Made by a program: the position numbers and the translations under genes. 23,601 nucleotides of DNA from a virus, in IMG/VR virus record IMGVR_UViG_3300042401_000523, positions 1-23,601 of that record; one strand, given 5' to 3'. Below are positions 1-7,314 of this stretch, piece by piece. A model generated the notes under the pieces. It did no database searches, was not told the origin of the DNA, and was given only the letters and a program-made list of their open reading frames with translations. Within the stretch, counting starts at the first letter, position 1; each line of letters begins with the position of its first letter.

Positions 1-1326
1 CGTGAGAAGCTGGCAGAGGCTCTTGGCAGAGATGCTAGAGGCACATTAGCACAGACTCCGGGTGCTTTAACCAATGCTACAGACATGGCTGCTCGTAGAA
101 TGCAGAAGCTAGGCCCAGAAGCTACGATAGCTGATGCTGGTGGCGCTAGTTCAAGACAGTTACTCGATACTCTGGCTACATTGCCGGGCAGAACAAAGCA
201 ACTTGTAGAGGGACTTATTAGAGAGCGTCAGTCTGGTCGTGCTGGTAGATTATCTGCTGCCGCTGACGAATCTCTAGGTACTAAGGGTGCTGAATACCAA
301 AACACCATACAGAGCTTAATTGATAGAAAGGCTACTGAAGCCGCTCCGCTATACAAGCAGCTAGAAGGAATGAGCGTAAGAGTAGACAATGAGTTAAATA
401 GTCTATTGAAGGCTTCTGATAGCGCACATGGAAGCGCAGAATTATCAGCAAAACTTAGACGAGAAGTGCCAATTAACATATCTGCTCTGAAGGCTGGAGA
501 TGATATACCTTTTGCTGCGCTAGATAGCATTAAGAGAAGTCTATATGACTTAGGTAAGGATGCCAAAATAAATAACCCTAATATAAGCAATGATTACAAT
601 AGCTTGCGCGTTGCTCTTATTAACAAGATGGATGACCTATCTCCTAAGAACGAGGCTGGCTCTATCTACAAACAAGCTAGAAACGCCTTCTCAAGCCCAG
701 CTCAACTACAGGATGCAGTAGAATCAGGGCGTGGCGCGATGAAAACAGACGCTATTGGCGTATCTGATATGATGAAGGGAATGACTCAAGACCAAGTAGA
801 CGCCTTCAAGGTCGGAGCGTTACAGTCTCTCAGAGACAAGGTAGGCACTGAGTCTGGTCAGACATCTCTCCTTAAAATGTGGAAAGAACCTGCTACTAGC
901 GGAAAACTCAAAGAGATATTTGGCAACGACTACAAGAAGTTTGCAGCAGATGTGGCTAGAGAGGCTAGGTTAAAAGAGTTAGAGTCTGTAGGCAGAGGTA
1001 GTCAGACAGCATCAAGACTATATGCCGCTGGTGACTTAGACGCGCAACCAATATCTAACGCCGCTCAAGTAGCTACAAGTATTGGCTCAGGTCAGGCTCT
1101 ACCTGCCATAGCTGGAAGCGCAAGAGGCATAGCTGGGATGTGGAACAAGGTACGGATGCCAGAAGCTACTAGAGACGAGATGGCTAGACTGCTTATGATG
1201 CGTGGTCAGGGCGGTCAGCAAGAGTTACAGAACCTAAAGCCTATGATGGATAGATTAGCGGCAGAGCGTTTGCGTAGAGCAAGTGCTACTGGTATTGGAG
1301 CTGGACAAATTCAAGGAGGTGAGTAA
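1..1326 (+). CDS. Large virion-type protein, C-terminal part (5' end outside window)
   Basis: The frame is open from the first base, so this is the last ~441 residues of a longer protein; the first internal ATG (85) is not a likely start. The visible part is soluble and rich in Ala, Gly, Arg and Lys, with long predicted helices and no transmembrane segment or catalytic motif I can name. Such proteins usually lie just before tail-fibre genes in podovirus-like genomes, where internal virion or ejection proteins are encoded, so a virion or ejection role is inferred from position and composition only. The stop TAA (1324-1326) shares its last base with an ATG preceded by AAGGAGG (1313-1319). That ATG begins the stranded start of the next gene, now displaced by an HNH cassette. 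Confidence 0.75.
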   Translation, partial: REKLAEALGRDARGTLAQTPGALTNATDMAARRMQKLGPEATIADAGGASSRQLLDTLATLPGRTKQLVEGLIRERQSGRAGRLSAAADESLGTKGAEYQNTIQSLIDRKATEAAPLYKQLEGMSVRVDNELNSLLKASDSAHGSAELSAKLRREVPINISALKAGDDIPFAALDSIKRSLYDLGKDAKINNPNISNDYNSLRVALINKMDDLSPKNEAGSIYKQARNAFSSPAQLQDAVESGRGAMKTDAIGVSDMMKGMTQDQVDAFKVGALQSLRDKVGTESGQTSLLKMWKEPATSGKLKEIFGNDYKKFAADVAREARLKELESVGRGSQTASRLYAAGDLDAQPISNAAQVATSIGSGQALPAIAGSARGIAGMWNKVRMPEATRDEMARLLMMRGQGGQQELQNLKPMMDRLAAERLRRASATGIGAGQIQGGE

Positions 1327-1330
1327 TGTC

Positions 1331-1888
1331 TTACCTTCTGTTTAGATTATTTCTAATTCTTGAAATATGAGAGGGATCAACACTATATTTTTTGGCAATG
1401 ACACAGTATTTTTCTGTGCTTGCTCTAATCGCAACAATATCTTCATTGGTAAGCCTACCATTCCAATGATCGGTTCCATAATTGTGACGGCGTTTGGTTG
1501 CTGCATCAGCATTGTTTTGAGCTTTTGTTCCTATTTCAAGATGCTCTGGATTAACGCACTGAGGATTGTCACATTTGTGCATAATTATTTTGCCATCTGG
1601 TATTTTACTTACATAAAGCTCGTAGGAGTATCTGTGCGCTCTAACAGTCTTTCCACCAACAATCATAAAGATTCCGTAACCATACGAGTTTCTTGTTCCA
1701 ATCCAATGCCAGCAACTCGCAAGTTTTTGAATTTTTGCTTCAAACCCTTGTTGTTCAGTAATGATAGAATGTTGATTCAAGGTTTTAGACTTCCACGCGA
1801 TCTGATAGTGTCTGCGGCACAATTGACGCGCAACTGCTGGCTTAGAACAAATAGTACATTCAACAGTTTTGTTTACTTGATGGCCCAT
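1331..1888 (-). CDS. HNH homing endonuclease with N-terminal zinc knuckle and C-terminal HTH
   Basis: The 185-residue protein reads against its neighbours. Residues 11-27 hold a C-x2-C-x9-C-x2-H zinc knuckle. Residues ~56-125 form an HNH_3-type nuclease: a CWHW...GYG strand, AHRYSYEL with the first His, then [14 protein letters not shown] containing the central Asn and final His. The last ~40 residues (GRLTNEDI...ISRIRNN) look like a helix-turn-helix that would bind the target. The start at 1888 has a perfect AGGAGG ribosome site. Free-standing HNH genes of this type nick or cut alleles lacking them and spread by repair. The gene is visibly more A+T-rich than its neighbours, consistent with transfer. 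Its stop codon overlaps the last bases of the direct repeat at 1326-1332. Confidence 0.93.
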   Translation of the reverse strand: MGHQVNKTVECTICSKPAVARQLCRRHYQIAWKSKTLNQHSIITEQQGFEAKIQKLASCWHWIGTRNSYGYGIFMIVGGKTVRAHRYSYELYVSKIPDGKIIMHKCDNPQCVNPEHLEIGTKAQNNADAATKRRHNYGTDHWNGRLTNEDIVAIRASTEKYCVIAKKYSVDPSHISRIRNNLNRR

Positions 1889-1936
1889 AAATCCTCCTGT
1901 AAAATTTAATTATATTCCTTTTTCATGGAGTAGGCT
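1333..1936. mobile_element. HNH cassette 1, inserted at the start of the tail-fibre gene
   Basis: The ~600-bp insert consists almost wholly of the antisense HNH gene. It is bounded by ATGTCTT at 1326-1332 and ATGTCTT at 1937-1943. The right copy is the working start of the tail-fibre gene (Met-Ser-Phe). The left copy is an orphan ATG overlapping the previous gene's stop with an ideal AAGGAGG site six bases before it; it now runs into a short dead frame. Removing one repeat and the insert restores a normal TAATG stop/start overlap, so the boundaries are inferred from that reconstruction. Confidence 0.6.
1909..1914 (-). promoter_or_regulatory. Possible -10 box of the HNH-1 gene
   Basis: Read on the minus strand this is TATAAT, about 20 bases before the HNH start codon and just upstream of its AGGAGG ribosome site. 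No good -35 hexamer lies at 16-18 bases. The gene may have its own weak promoter, as an antisense gene in a late operon would need. Confidence 0.3.
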
Positions 1937-3241
1937 ATGTCTTTCAATGGTTCCGGGGTATTCACAATAAACACGGCTGGGCAACCAGTCATTACTGGTA
2001 CAACCATCTCCAGTACAACATTCAACAATCTAACGGCAGATCTAGCGACTGGTCTGACTACAGCGCTGACTAAAGACGGTCAGTCTACTCCTACCGCCAA
2101 CATTGGTATGGGCGCGTTCAAGATCACGAATCTTGCCGCTGGTACTGTTGCCTCTGATGCTGCTAGGCTCGATCAGGTACAGGGTGGCGCTGCTACATTC
2201 ATCACAGTGGCTGGCACTGATACCCTGACTGGTACTGTAGTTCCTGCTCTGTCTGCTTATGCTACAGGCAATCAGTTCTCATTCTTAGTTGCTAACACAA
2301 ACACTGGCGCTGTAACGCTGAATGTAGACGGTATTGGCGCTAAAGCAATTACAAGGACTGGTACTACTGCTCTGGTTGCTGGAGACATGGTTGCAGGTCA
2401 GGCAGTCGAGATTATCTATGATGGTACTAGATTCCAATTGGTTAACGGCAACTCATTTACCAATCTTAAAGTCTCAGGAACTCTAGGTGTAACTGGTGTA
2501 GCTACTTTCACAGCACAGCCAATAGTATCTAGTTTGACCGCTTCACTACCTGTATTTACAGACGCTTCTAAGGGTCTAGTAAGCAACACAATGACTGGTA
2601 CGGGCAACGTAGTTATGTCTACGAGTCCTACTCTGGTAACACCAGCACTAGGAACTCCTGCAAGCGGAGTAGCCACTAACCTCACAGGGCTACCGCTAAC
2701 TACTGGTGTAACTGGCACACTGCCAATAGCCAATGGTGGTACGAATGCGGTAACGGCTGCTGCTGCTAAAGTCAGTTTAGAAGTAATTAGTGCTGCTACA
2801 GGCTCAGAGATTCTACCTACTGGAACGACAGGACAGAGAGATGCAAGTCCGTCAGCAGGGTATCTGCGGTTTAATACTACAAGCACAGAGTTTGAAGGAT
2901 ATAATGGCACAGCATGGTCAAGCGTTGGCGGGTCAGCGATCACGAACGATACGACCACAGCGACTAACCTATACCCAGCGTTCTTAGGCGCTACAACTGG
3001 TACTGCTACAGCGATATACACAGGCAATGCTAATCTACTCTACAAGCCTAGTACGGGGGAATTGCAAGCGAGAGTGCCAGTAGCATTGAACGGATTGTTT
3101 GTAAATGCAACCACATTGGTGTCAAGTTATACTATTGCTTCTGGTCAAAGTGCAAGCAGTGTTGGTGGATCAGGTGGCTTCACAATACCGGGTGGCCTAA
3201 GCGTAACAGTTTCCAGCGGCTCACGTTGGGTTATCTTGTGA
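1937..3241 (+). CDS. Tail fibre-like protein 1
   Basis: The 434-residue protein is dominated by Thr, Gly, Ala, Ser and Val in short beta-type repeats, as in phage fibres. Residues ~245-275 carry the TGLPLTTGVTGTLPIANGGT motif, frequent in fibre and collar proteins, and residues ~300-325 have the QRDASPSAGYLRFNT...FEGYNGTAW pattern also common there. It is the longest of four fibre-like proteins in this block and likely the structural fibre or its virion-proximal part. The start has GGAG six bases upstream. No peptidase, lyase or chaperone domain is visible. Binding specificity cannot be read from the sequence. Confidence 0.85.
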   Translation: MSFNGSGVFTINTAGQPVITGTTISSTTFNNLTADLATGLTTALTKDGQSTPTANIGMGAFKITNLAAGTVASDAARLDQVQGGAATFITVAGTDTLTGTVVPALSAYATGNQFSFLVANTNTGAVTLNVDGIGAKAITRTGTTALVAGDMVAGQAVEIIYDGTRFQLVNGNSFTNLKVSGTLGVTGVATFTAQPIVSSLTASLPVFTDASKGLVSNTMTGTGNVVMSTSPTLVTPALGTPASGVATNLTGLPLTTGVTGTLPIANGGTNAVTAAAAKVSLEVISAATGSEILPTGTTGQRDASPSAGYLRFNTTSTEFEGYNGTAWSSVGGSAITNDTTTATNLYPAFLGATTGTATAIYTGNANLLYKPSTGELQARVPVALNGLFVNATTLVSSYTIASGQSASSVGGSGGFTIPGGLSVTVSSGSRWVIL

Positions 3242-3261
3242 ACATTAAGGGAGATATATAA

Positions 3262-3936
3262 ATGGCCTCAGTAATTTCAGCCCTGACGAGCGGTGGTGGT
3301 GGCATCTCGATGACGGGTGATGCCTCTGGCATTCTCAACTTAAATAGTAATGGAACTACAGTAGTTGCTGTGACCTCTACTTCTGTGGCTGTAACTGGTA
3401 CTCTGGCGGCTACTGGTGCTATCACAGGCTCAAGCACTGTCGCTGGCTCTACAGGGATACTCTATCCTTTGACAAGTGGAACAGCAGTAGCTAGTACATC
3501 AGGTACAAGTATTGACTTCACAAGCATACCTAGCTGGGTAAAGAAAATTACGTTTATGTTTAAAGCGGTTTCTACTAATGGAAGCGGTAATTGGCTTGTT
3601 AGGCTTGGTACTTCTGGCGGCATAGTAACTACAGGGTACTTAGGCTCGGGTGTATATGCTGGTGCTACTCCCGGCGGGGTTAATAGTACGGCTGGGTTCA
3701 TTTTTCCTATTGGCGGGGCAGCTCAATCAATGCACGGGTCAATGATTATCACTTTAGAAGATTCTGCGACAAACGCATGGGTACAGCAAGGAGTTTTAGG
3801 TGATTCATCTCAGCAATATATGTTTTTTAGCGGAGGAAGTTTAGCTCTTTCTGGAGTTCTCGACCGCATCCGTCTAACTACAGTGGCTGGCACAGACACC
3901 TTCGATGCTGGTTCAGTAAATATCTTGTACGAATAG
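3262..3936 (+). CDS. Tail fibre-like protein 2 (receptor-binding candidate)
   Basis: The 224-residue protein has a low-complexity Gly/Ser/Thr N-terminus with the GDASG element (compare GDTSG in the third fibre and GDTG in the fourth). A compact beta-rich C-terminal part follows (WVKKITFMFKAVSTNGSGNW onward) with a jelly-roll-like composition. The short shaft plus globular end suggests a fibre tip or alternative receptor-binding subunit; this is inferred. The start has an AAGGGAG ribosome site. It is followed within 10 bp by a small chaperone-like gene, a pairing that recurs twice more downstream. Confidence 0.8.
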   Translation: MASVISALTSGGGGISMTGDASGILNLNSNGTTVVAVTSTSVAVTGTLAATGAITGSSTVAGSTGILYPLTSGTAVASTSGTSIDFTSIPSWVKKITFMFKAVSTNGSGNWLVRLGTSGGIVTTGYLGSGVYAGATPGGVNSTAGFIFPIGGAAQSMHGSMIITLEDSATNAWVQQGVLGDSSQQYMFFSGGSLALSGVLDRIRLTTVAGTDTFDAGSVNILYE

Positions 3937-3945
3937 GAGTAAATA

Positions 3946-4176
3946 ATGGAACGCACAGAAGTAAATTGCCTAACAGGTGAGATAAAAGTAATCCAACTGA
4001 CAGCAGAAGAGATTGCTGCATTGCCGATTCCAGTACCACCAACATACTCTGAGCTACGCGCTGCTGCCTATCCACCAATAGTAGACCAGCTAGACACCAT
4101 CTTTCACGGTGGTCTTGATGCTTGGAAAGCTGAGATACAGGTCACTAAGAATAAGTATCCAAAGGAGGTAGCATAA
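3946..4176 (+). CDS. XkdW-like small tail protein / fibre-assembly helper
   Basis: This is a 76-residue acidic protein. Its second half, with the pattern R-x-A-A-YPPI-x-DQLD-x-I-x-HGG-x-D-x-W and a basic KNKYPKE end, matches the short XkdW-type domain found after phage tail-fibre genes. Family members are linked to tail or fibre assembly mainly by position; no biochemistry is implied here. It has a GGAG site before the ATG, and its last codons carry the AAGGAGGT ribosome site of the next gene, so the two are likely translated in concert. Confidence 0.75.
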   Translation: MERTEVNCLTGEIKVIQLTAEEIAALPIPVPPTYSELRAAAYPPIVDQLDTIFHGGLDAWKAEIQVTKNKYPKEVA

Positions 4177-4177
4177 T

Positions 4178-4822
4178 ATGGCGAGTATCGGATTTTCCGG
4201 GGACACTAGCGGTTTGATTTCAGTCACAGCGCCACTGGTTGCAGGCTCAGGAGTTTTAACACTACCAACTGGAACCGACACACTAATCGGGAAAGCCACG
4301 ACTGATACGCTGACGAATAAGAGCATAGCAGCTACTCAGCTAACTGGAACTATTGCAGCAGCAGCATTGCCAGCGGGGAGTGTAATCCAAGTTGTTAACT
4401 CTCAAACGGGCGCGGTGGCTACTGGTACAACACTCATACCTAATGACGATACCATCCCTCAAATCACAGAGGGCAATGAATATATGACGTTGGCAATTAC
4501 CCCTACAAGCGCGACCAGCTTGTTAGAGGTTACTGTGACTACCATCTACGGCAGTAATGTCAATAATTATATGTGCGTGGCACTGTTTAGAGATGCCGGA
4601 GCTAATGCCCTTGCTACCGGGTTTTGTTTTGTGTATGGAGATATGTACAACACAACTACATACTCATACCGAGTGGTAGCTGGCTCTGTTTCGGCTACTA
4701 CTTTCAGAGTAAGGATAGGCGGTAACAATGCGGGGACTACTACTTTCAATGGACGGAATGGAGCCAGACTCTTTGGTGGCACTATGGCATCATCCATTAC
4801 AATCAAGGAGTATGTAGCATGA
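4178..4822 (+). CDS. Tail fibre-like protein 3
   Basis: The 214-residue protein begins MASIGFSGDTSG, parallel to the MAS...GD-SG start of fibre 2. A fibre-type Thr/Gly/Ala shaft follows (TDTLTNKSI, QLTGTIAAAALPAGSV, the latter a common fibre element). Residues ~90-214 make a globular beta-rich C-terminal domain with several Cys, Tyr and Phe, probably the tip. The N-terminal similarity suggests the fibres attach to the same partner. The next gene overlaps its stop (ATGA, 4819-4822). Strong AAGGAGGT site. Confidence 0.8.
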   Translation: MASIGFSGDTSGLISVTAPLVAGSGVLTLPTGTDTLIGKATTDTLTNKSIAATQLTGTIAAAALPAGSVIQVVNSQTGAVATGTTLIPNDDTIPQITEGNEYMTLAITPTSATSLLEVTVTTIYGSNVNNYMCVALFRDAGANALATGFCFVYGDMYNTTTYSYRVVAGSVSATTFRVRIGGNNAGTTTFNGRNGARLFGGTMASSITIKEYVA

Positions 4823-5190
4823 TTAACTATACTTTGATACTTCAAGCGTTCTATCCCGGCACTCAGTGGGCTTTATACGGTGAGGAATACTCTGGTCTGG
4901 AATGGTACGACTCCACTCCAAAGCCAACACAAGCTGAACTTGATGCTCTATGGATACCTACGCAAGAAGCCGATAGTAAAGCAGCTAACAAAGCCACAGC
5001 ATCATCACTACTAGCTGGCACTGACTGGACAACCATCGCAGACATAGGGCTACCAACAGCTAATCCTAGACTATCCAATCAAAGTGAGTTCATTGCTTAT
5101 CGCCAAGTGATTCGTCAGATTGCTGTCTACCCACCCGCTGGTGAAGTGGTCTGGCCTACACCGCCAACAGAAGTTTGGAAAGGAGAATAA
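4819..5190 (+). CDS. Phage tail assembly chaperone-like protein (Phage_tail_APC type)
   Basis: This 123-residue protein has the hallmarks of the small tail-assembly chaperone family found beside fibre genes. An N-terminal part is rich in aromatic and acidic residues (WALYGEEYSGLEW). The C-terminal signature is DWTTIADIGL...NQSEFIAYRQVIRQI followed by Pro/Trp-rich PAGEVVWPTPP. The family is thought to assist tail or fibre assembly. The start overlaps the previous stop, so translation is probably coupled. Together with fibre 3 it forms the second fibre/helper pair. Confidence 0.78.
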   Translation: MINYTLILQAFYPGTQWALYGEEYSGLEWYDSTPKPTQAELDALWIPTQEADSKAANKATASSLLAGTDWTTIADIGLPTANPRLSNQSEFIAYRQVIRQIAVYPPAGEVVWPTPPTEVWKGE

Positions 5191-5191
5191 T

Positions 5192-5896
5192 ATGTCGGTA
5201 ATTATTGATGGCGATACGGGAATCACTACACCTGCTGAGACAGTACAGGGCGCTCTAACAACCACTGGTAACACTATACTGGGTGATGCAACTACAGATA
5301 CACTGAATGTTGGCGCTGGTGGATTGGTAAAAGATGCTAGTGGTAATGTGGGGATTGGGACTGCAACACCTGTAAGTAAATTAAATATAGTCGATGCTTC
5401 TGCTACTGTTAATGTTCGGCTAGAAAGTGGCTCTGTAATAGGACAATATTTTGCTTCATCGACTGGCGGTGGTGTATTTTTAGACACTGCTAGTTCGCAC
5501 CCCTTGGTATTTAGAACTAACTCCACAGAACAAGCTCGTATCGACTCTGCTGGTCTATTCAAATTCAACTCTGGTTACGGTTCTGTTGCCACTGCATACG
5601 GATGTCGTGCATGGGTAAACTTCAACGGCACTGGTACTGTGGCTATTCGTGCAAGCGGTAATGTGAGTAGTATTACTGATCTTGGTACAGGTAGTTACAG
5701 GGTTAACTTTACTACTGCTATGGTGGATGTAAATTATTGCGTAGTTTCTGGAAGATCTTCAAGTGGGTCTGGAGGAACCTCCCCATGCGTTGATGGTAGC
5801 GCAGGTCAATTAGTCGGGTCTGTTGCTATTGTTAGTGTGCAAGGGAATAACACTGTATCGGATCAGGAATATCTTACTTTAGGAATCTTCCGCTAA
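5192..5896 (+). CDS. Tail fibre-like protein 4
   Basis: The start chosen is the ATG at 5192, which has AAAGGAG before it and yields the fibre-type N-terminus MSVIIDGDTGITTP. The ATG at 5120 in the same frame would overlap the previous gene by ~70 bases and is rejected. The 234 residues comprise an N-terminal shaft with TTDTLNVG and the DASGNVGIGTATP motif, the latter common in fibre and tailspike knob regions. A C-terminal domain starts near GCRAWVNFNGTGTVAIR and contains several Cys. A fibre or receptor-binding role is well supported by family style; specificity is unknown. Confidence 0.8.
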   Translation: MSVIIDGDTGITTPAETVQGALTTTGNTILGDATTDTLNVGAGGLVKDASGNVGIGTATPVSKLNIVDASATVNVRLESGSVIGQYFASSTGGGVFLDTASSHPLVFRTNSTEQARIDSAGLFKFNSGYGSVATAYGCRAWVNFNGTGTVAIRASGNVSSITDLGTGSYRVNFTTAMVDVNYCVVSGRSSSGSGGTSPCVDGSAGQLVGSVAIVSVQGNNTVSDQEYLTLGIFR

Positions 5897-5908
5897 AAGG
5901 ACAAACAA

Positions 5909-6103
5909 ATGAAAAGAATAATATACAAACAAGAAGATGGCGGCGTAGCAGTTCTAGTCCCATCACCAGAATACCTACAAGATCACACTATCGAGGAACT
6001 TGCTGCCAAAGATGTACCAGAGGGCGCAGAGTTTATGATTGTAGACACAGTAGATGTTCCAACTGACAGAACTTGGAGGGCAGCATGGCAATATCCAGCA
6101 TGA
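5909..6103 (+). CDS. Small conserved phage protein after fibre gene
   Basis: The 64-residue acidic protein has the pattern MKRIIYKQEDGGVAVLVPSP...FMIVDTVDVPTDRTWRAAW. Proteins of this pattern are common as small genes next to tail fibres, and their function is not established. The position after fibre 4 makes it a candidate helper, like the two small proteins upstream. It has a good AAAGGA site, and its stop overlaps the next coding region. Confidence 0.7.
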   Translation: MKRIIYKQEDGGVAVLVPSPEYLQDHTIEELAAKDVPEGAEFMIVDTVDVPTDRTWRAAWQYPA

Positions 6104-6321
6104 TTACTATTAATTTCACCAAAGCACAGACCATCACTAAAGAACGCCTACGCCAAGAACGCGCTCCACTGCTAACAGCATTAGACGTACAGTACCAACG
6201 CGCTCAAGAAGATGGCAGAGATACCACCATTATCATCAGTGAGAAACAGCGTCTCCGTGATGTTACTAAGCTGGCAGATAAGGCTACAACGCTGGATGAA
6301 CTGAAGGCTCTGTCAGCATGA
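6085..6321 (+). CDS. Small helical phage protein, possible tail helper
   Basis: The ATG at 6085 was chosen because GGAGGG lies five bases upstream; a TTG at 6073 and an ATG at 6100 (ATGA overlap with the previous stop) are in the same frame. The 78-residue product is helical and charged, with TKAQTITKERLRQERAPLL, a central IIISEKQRLRDVT and a final TTLDELKAL. Similar short proteins occur at the distal end of fibre operons in many phages, without known function. It closes the tail block, and the following gene starts inside its stop codon. Confidence 0.72.
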   Translation: MAISSMITINFTKAQTITKERLRQERAPLLTALDVQYQRAQEDGRDTTIIISEKQRLRDVTKLADKATTLDELKALSA

Positions 6322-6473
6322 CCATTAAAGCTAAGAAGATAGTGGGCAAGGTTGATGAGGTTATTATCAAGACTGACTCCACCGTAGACCATGCACTTGA
6401 CCTTATCAAGAACTCAAAGAGAACTATTCTCATTATTATCTTAATCGTTGGACTCATTATTTGGATGGTATAA
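6318..6473 (+). CDS. Small single-pass membrane protein
   Basis: The 51-codon gene is translationally coupled at both ends: it starts in ATGA overlapping the previous stop, and its TAA is followed immediately by the next ATG. Residues 1-35 are charged and soluble. Residues ~36-51 are almost purely Ile/Leu/Val plus Gly and Trp, forming a C-terminal membrane anchor. Position at the head of the lysis block makes a holin accessory or antiholin role possible, but there is no family evidence. Confidence 0.65.
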   Translation: MTIKAKKIVGKVDEVIIKTDSTVDHALDLIKNSKRTILIIILIVGLIIWMV

Positions 6474-6728
6474 ATGGACGGTCAGATGATAATCAATCTG
6501 TTGGCGGGGTCTGCACTGGCTGTAATAGGCTGGTTCGCTCGTCAACTTTGGGATGCAGTGGAGAGATTAAAGTCTGACGTTAAGGATATCGAGATCTGCC
6601 TACCTTCTAACTATGTTCGAAAACAGGATATGCAAGATCTCAAACATGATATGGAAGTTAGGTTCGACAAATTAGAAGCGATGCTGGCTAGAATTTTCGA
6701 GAAGCTCGACCAGAAGCAAGATAAATGA
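6474..6728 (+). CDS. Membrane-anchored coiled-coil protein of the lysis block
   Basis: This 84-residue protein has an N-terminal hydrophobic segment (residues ~5-22, IINLLAGSALAVIGWFARQLW). A long charged amphipathic helix follows, with heptad-like Leu/Val spacing, ending in EKLDQKQDK. A single N-terminal membrane segment plus cytoplasmic coiled coil is typical of unnamed proteins next to phage holins. It directly follows the previous gene and overlaps the next start by four bases. Holin or antiholin function is a guess from context. Confidence 0.7.
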   Translation: MDGQMIINLLAGSALAVIGWFARQLWDAVERLKSDVKDIEICLPSNYVRKQDMQDLKHDMEVRFDKLEAMLARIFEKLDQKQDK

Positions 6729-6907
6729 AGCAGAAGCGCAAGTCTAAGACTCTGTGGCTGAACGGGCTATTAGTCTTAATACTAGGATTGATTCAACTAG
6801 CAGCTACTACCTTTCCTGTACCTCCTATTGTCTACTCAACTATGATATTCATATCTAGTGCTGGAAACATGATTCTCAGGTTTTACACCTCAGAGGCCAT
6901 TAAATGA
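6725..6907 (+). CDS. Candidate holin (two-TM small membrane protein)
   Basis: The 60-residue protein has a basic N-terminus (KQKRKSKTLW), a first hydrophobic helix (~12-29), a short Pro-containing turn (FPVPP) and a second hydrophobic helix (~35-50), then FYTSEAIK. Size, charge and two-helix layout fit class II-type holins, which form membrane lesions that release or activate the endolysin. It lies immediately upstream of the peptidase gene (4-bp ATGA overlap), the classical holin-endolysin order. No sequence family can be asserted by eye. Confidence 0.65.
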   Translation: MKQKRKSKTLWLNGLLVLILGLIQLAATTFPVPPIVYSTMIFISSAGNMILRFYTSEAIK

Positions 6908-7314
6908 TTACGCTACAAGACTACTTTAGCGACAAGCCTCACCCTAATGAATACAATCTTAATGCGCTGACGTTGTTGTACCGAGTGAATAACTTACTAG
7001 CTGCGTACGCTACTGATACTAAAGAAATCTTAGAGAATAATCCTAAGACTGGCACTCAAATATCTGGCAATAAAGGTGGTGATGGAGGATTCAGACTTCC
7101 AACATCTCTAACTGGATCATCCAAGTCAGCGCACAAGACCGCACAAGCTGTTGATATTTATGATAAAGGCGATCATCTTGACCTCTGGATTGATAAAAAT
7201 CCTGACTCTTTAATCAAGTACGATCTGTACCGAGAGCAAGCAGCATCTACAAAATCTTGGACACATCTCTCATCTAGAAAACCAATTTCTGGATTACGCA
7301 CATTTTTTCCATGA
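6904..7314 (+). CDS. M15-like peptidase, probable endolysin
   Basis: The 136-residue protein resembles peptidase M15 / D-Ala-D-Ala carboxypeptidase-type phage endolysins, zinc enzymes that cut peptidoglycan peptides. Visible elements are GGFRLP, the zinc-binding stretch S-x-H-x4-A-V-D (SAHKTAQAVD), a central Asp-rich segment and a final W-x-H (SWTHL) that would give the last zinc ligand, with a typical end SGLRTFFP. The small residue after the first His is Ala where Gly is usual. No signal peptide is visible, so export through a holin is expected. An antisense HNH gene overlaps its last 21 bases. In the reconstructed ancestor its TGA overlapped the spanin start. Confidence 0.83.
   Translation: MITLQDYFSDKPHPNEYNLNALTLLYRVNNLLAAYATDTKEILENNPKTGTQISGNKGGDGGFRLPTSLTGSSKSAHKTAQAVDIYDKGDHLDLWIDKNPDSLIKYDLYREQAASTKSWTHLSSRKPISGLRTFFP

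Noticed and set aside
228-590. 120-codon minus-strand frame in the first gene
   Set aside because: Antisense shadow of the Ala/Arg/Leu-rich virion-type protein, without ribosome site.
1367-1909. 180-codon plus-strand frame opposite the first HNH gene
   Set aside because: Mirror of a well-supported HNH gene; composition is random-like and no ribosome site precedes it.
2416-3027. 203-codon minus-strand frame within tail fibre 1
   Set aside because: Pro/Val-rich product typical of the antisense of Thr/Gly/Ala fibre codons; no start signal and no family.
5120-5191. Upstream extension of tail fibre 4 (ATG at 5120)
   Set aside because: It would overlap the chaperone-like gene by ~70 bases and add residues foreign to fibre N-termini; the ATG at 5192 has an AAAGGAG site.
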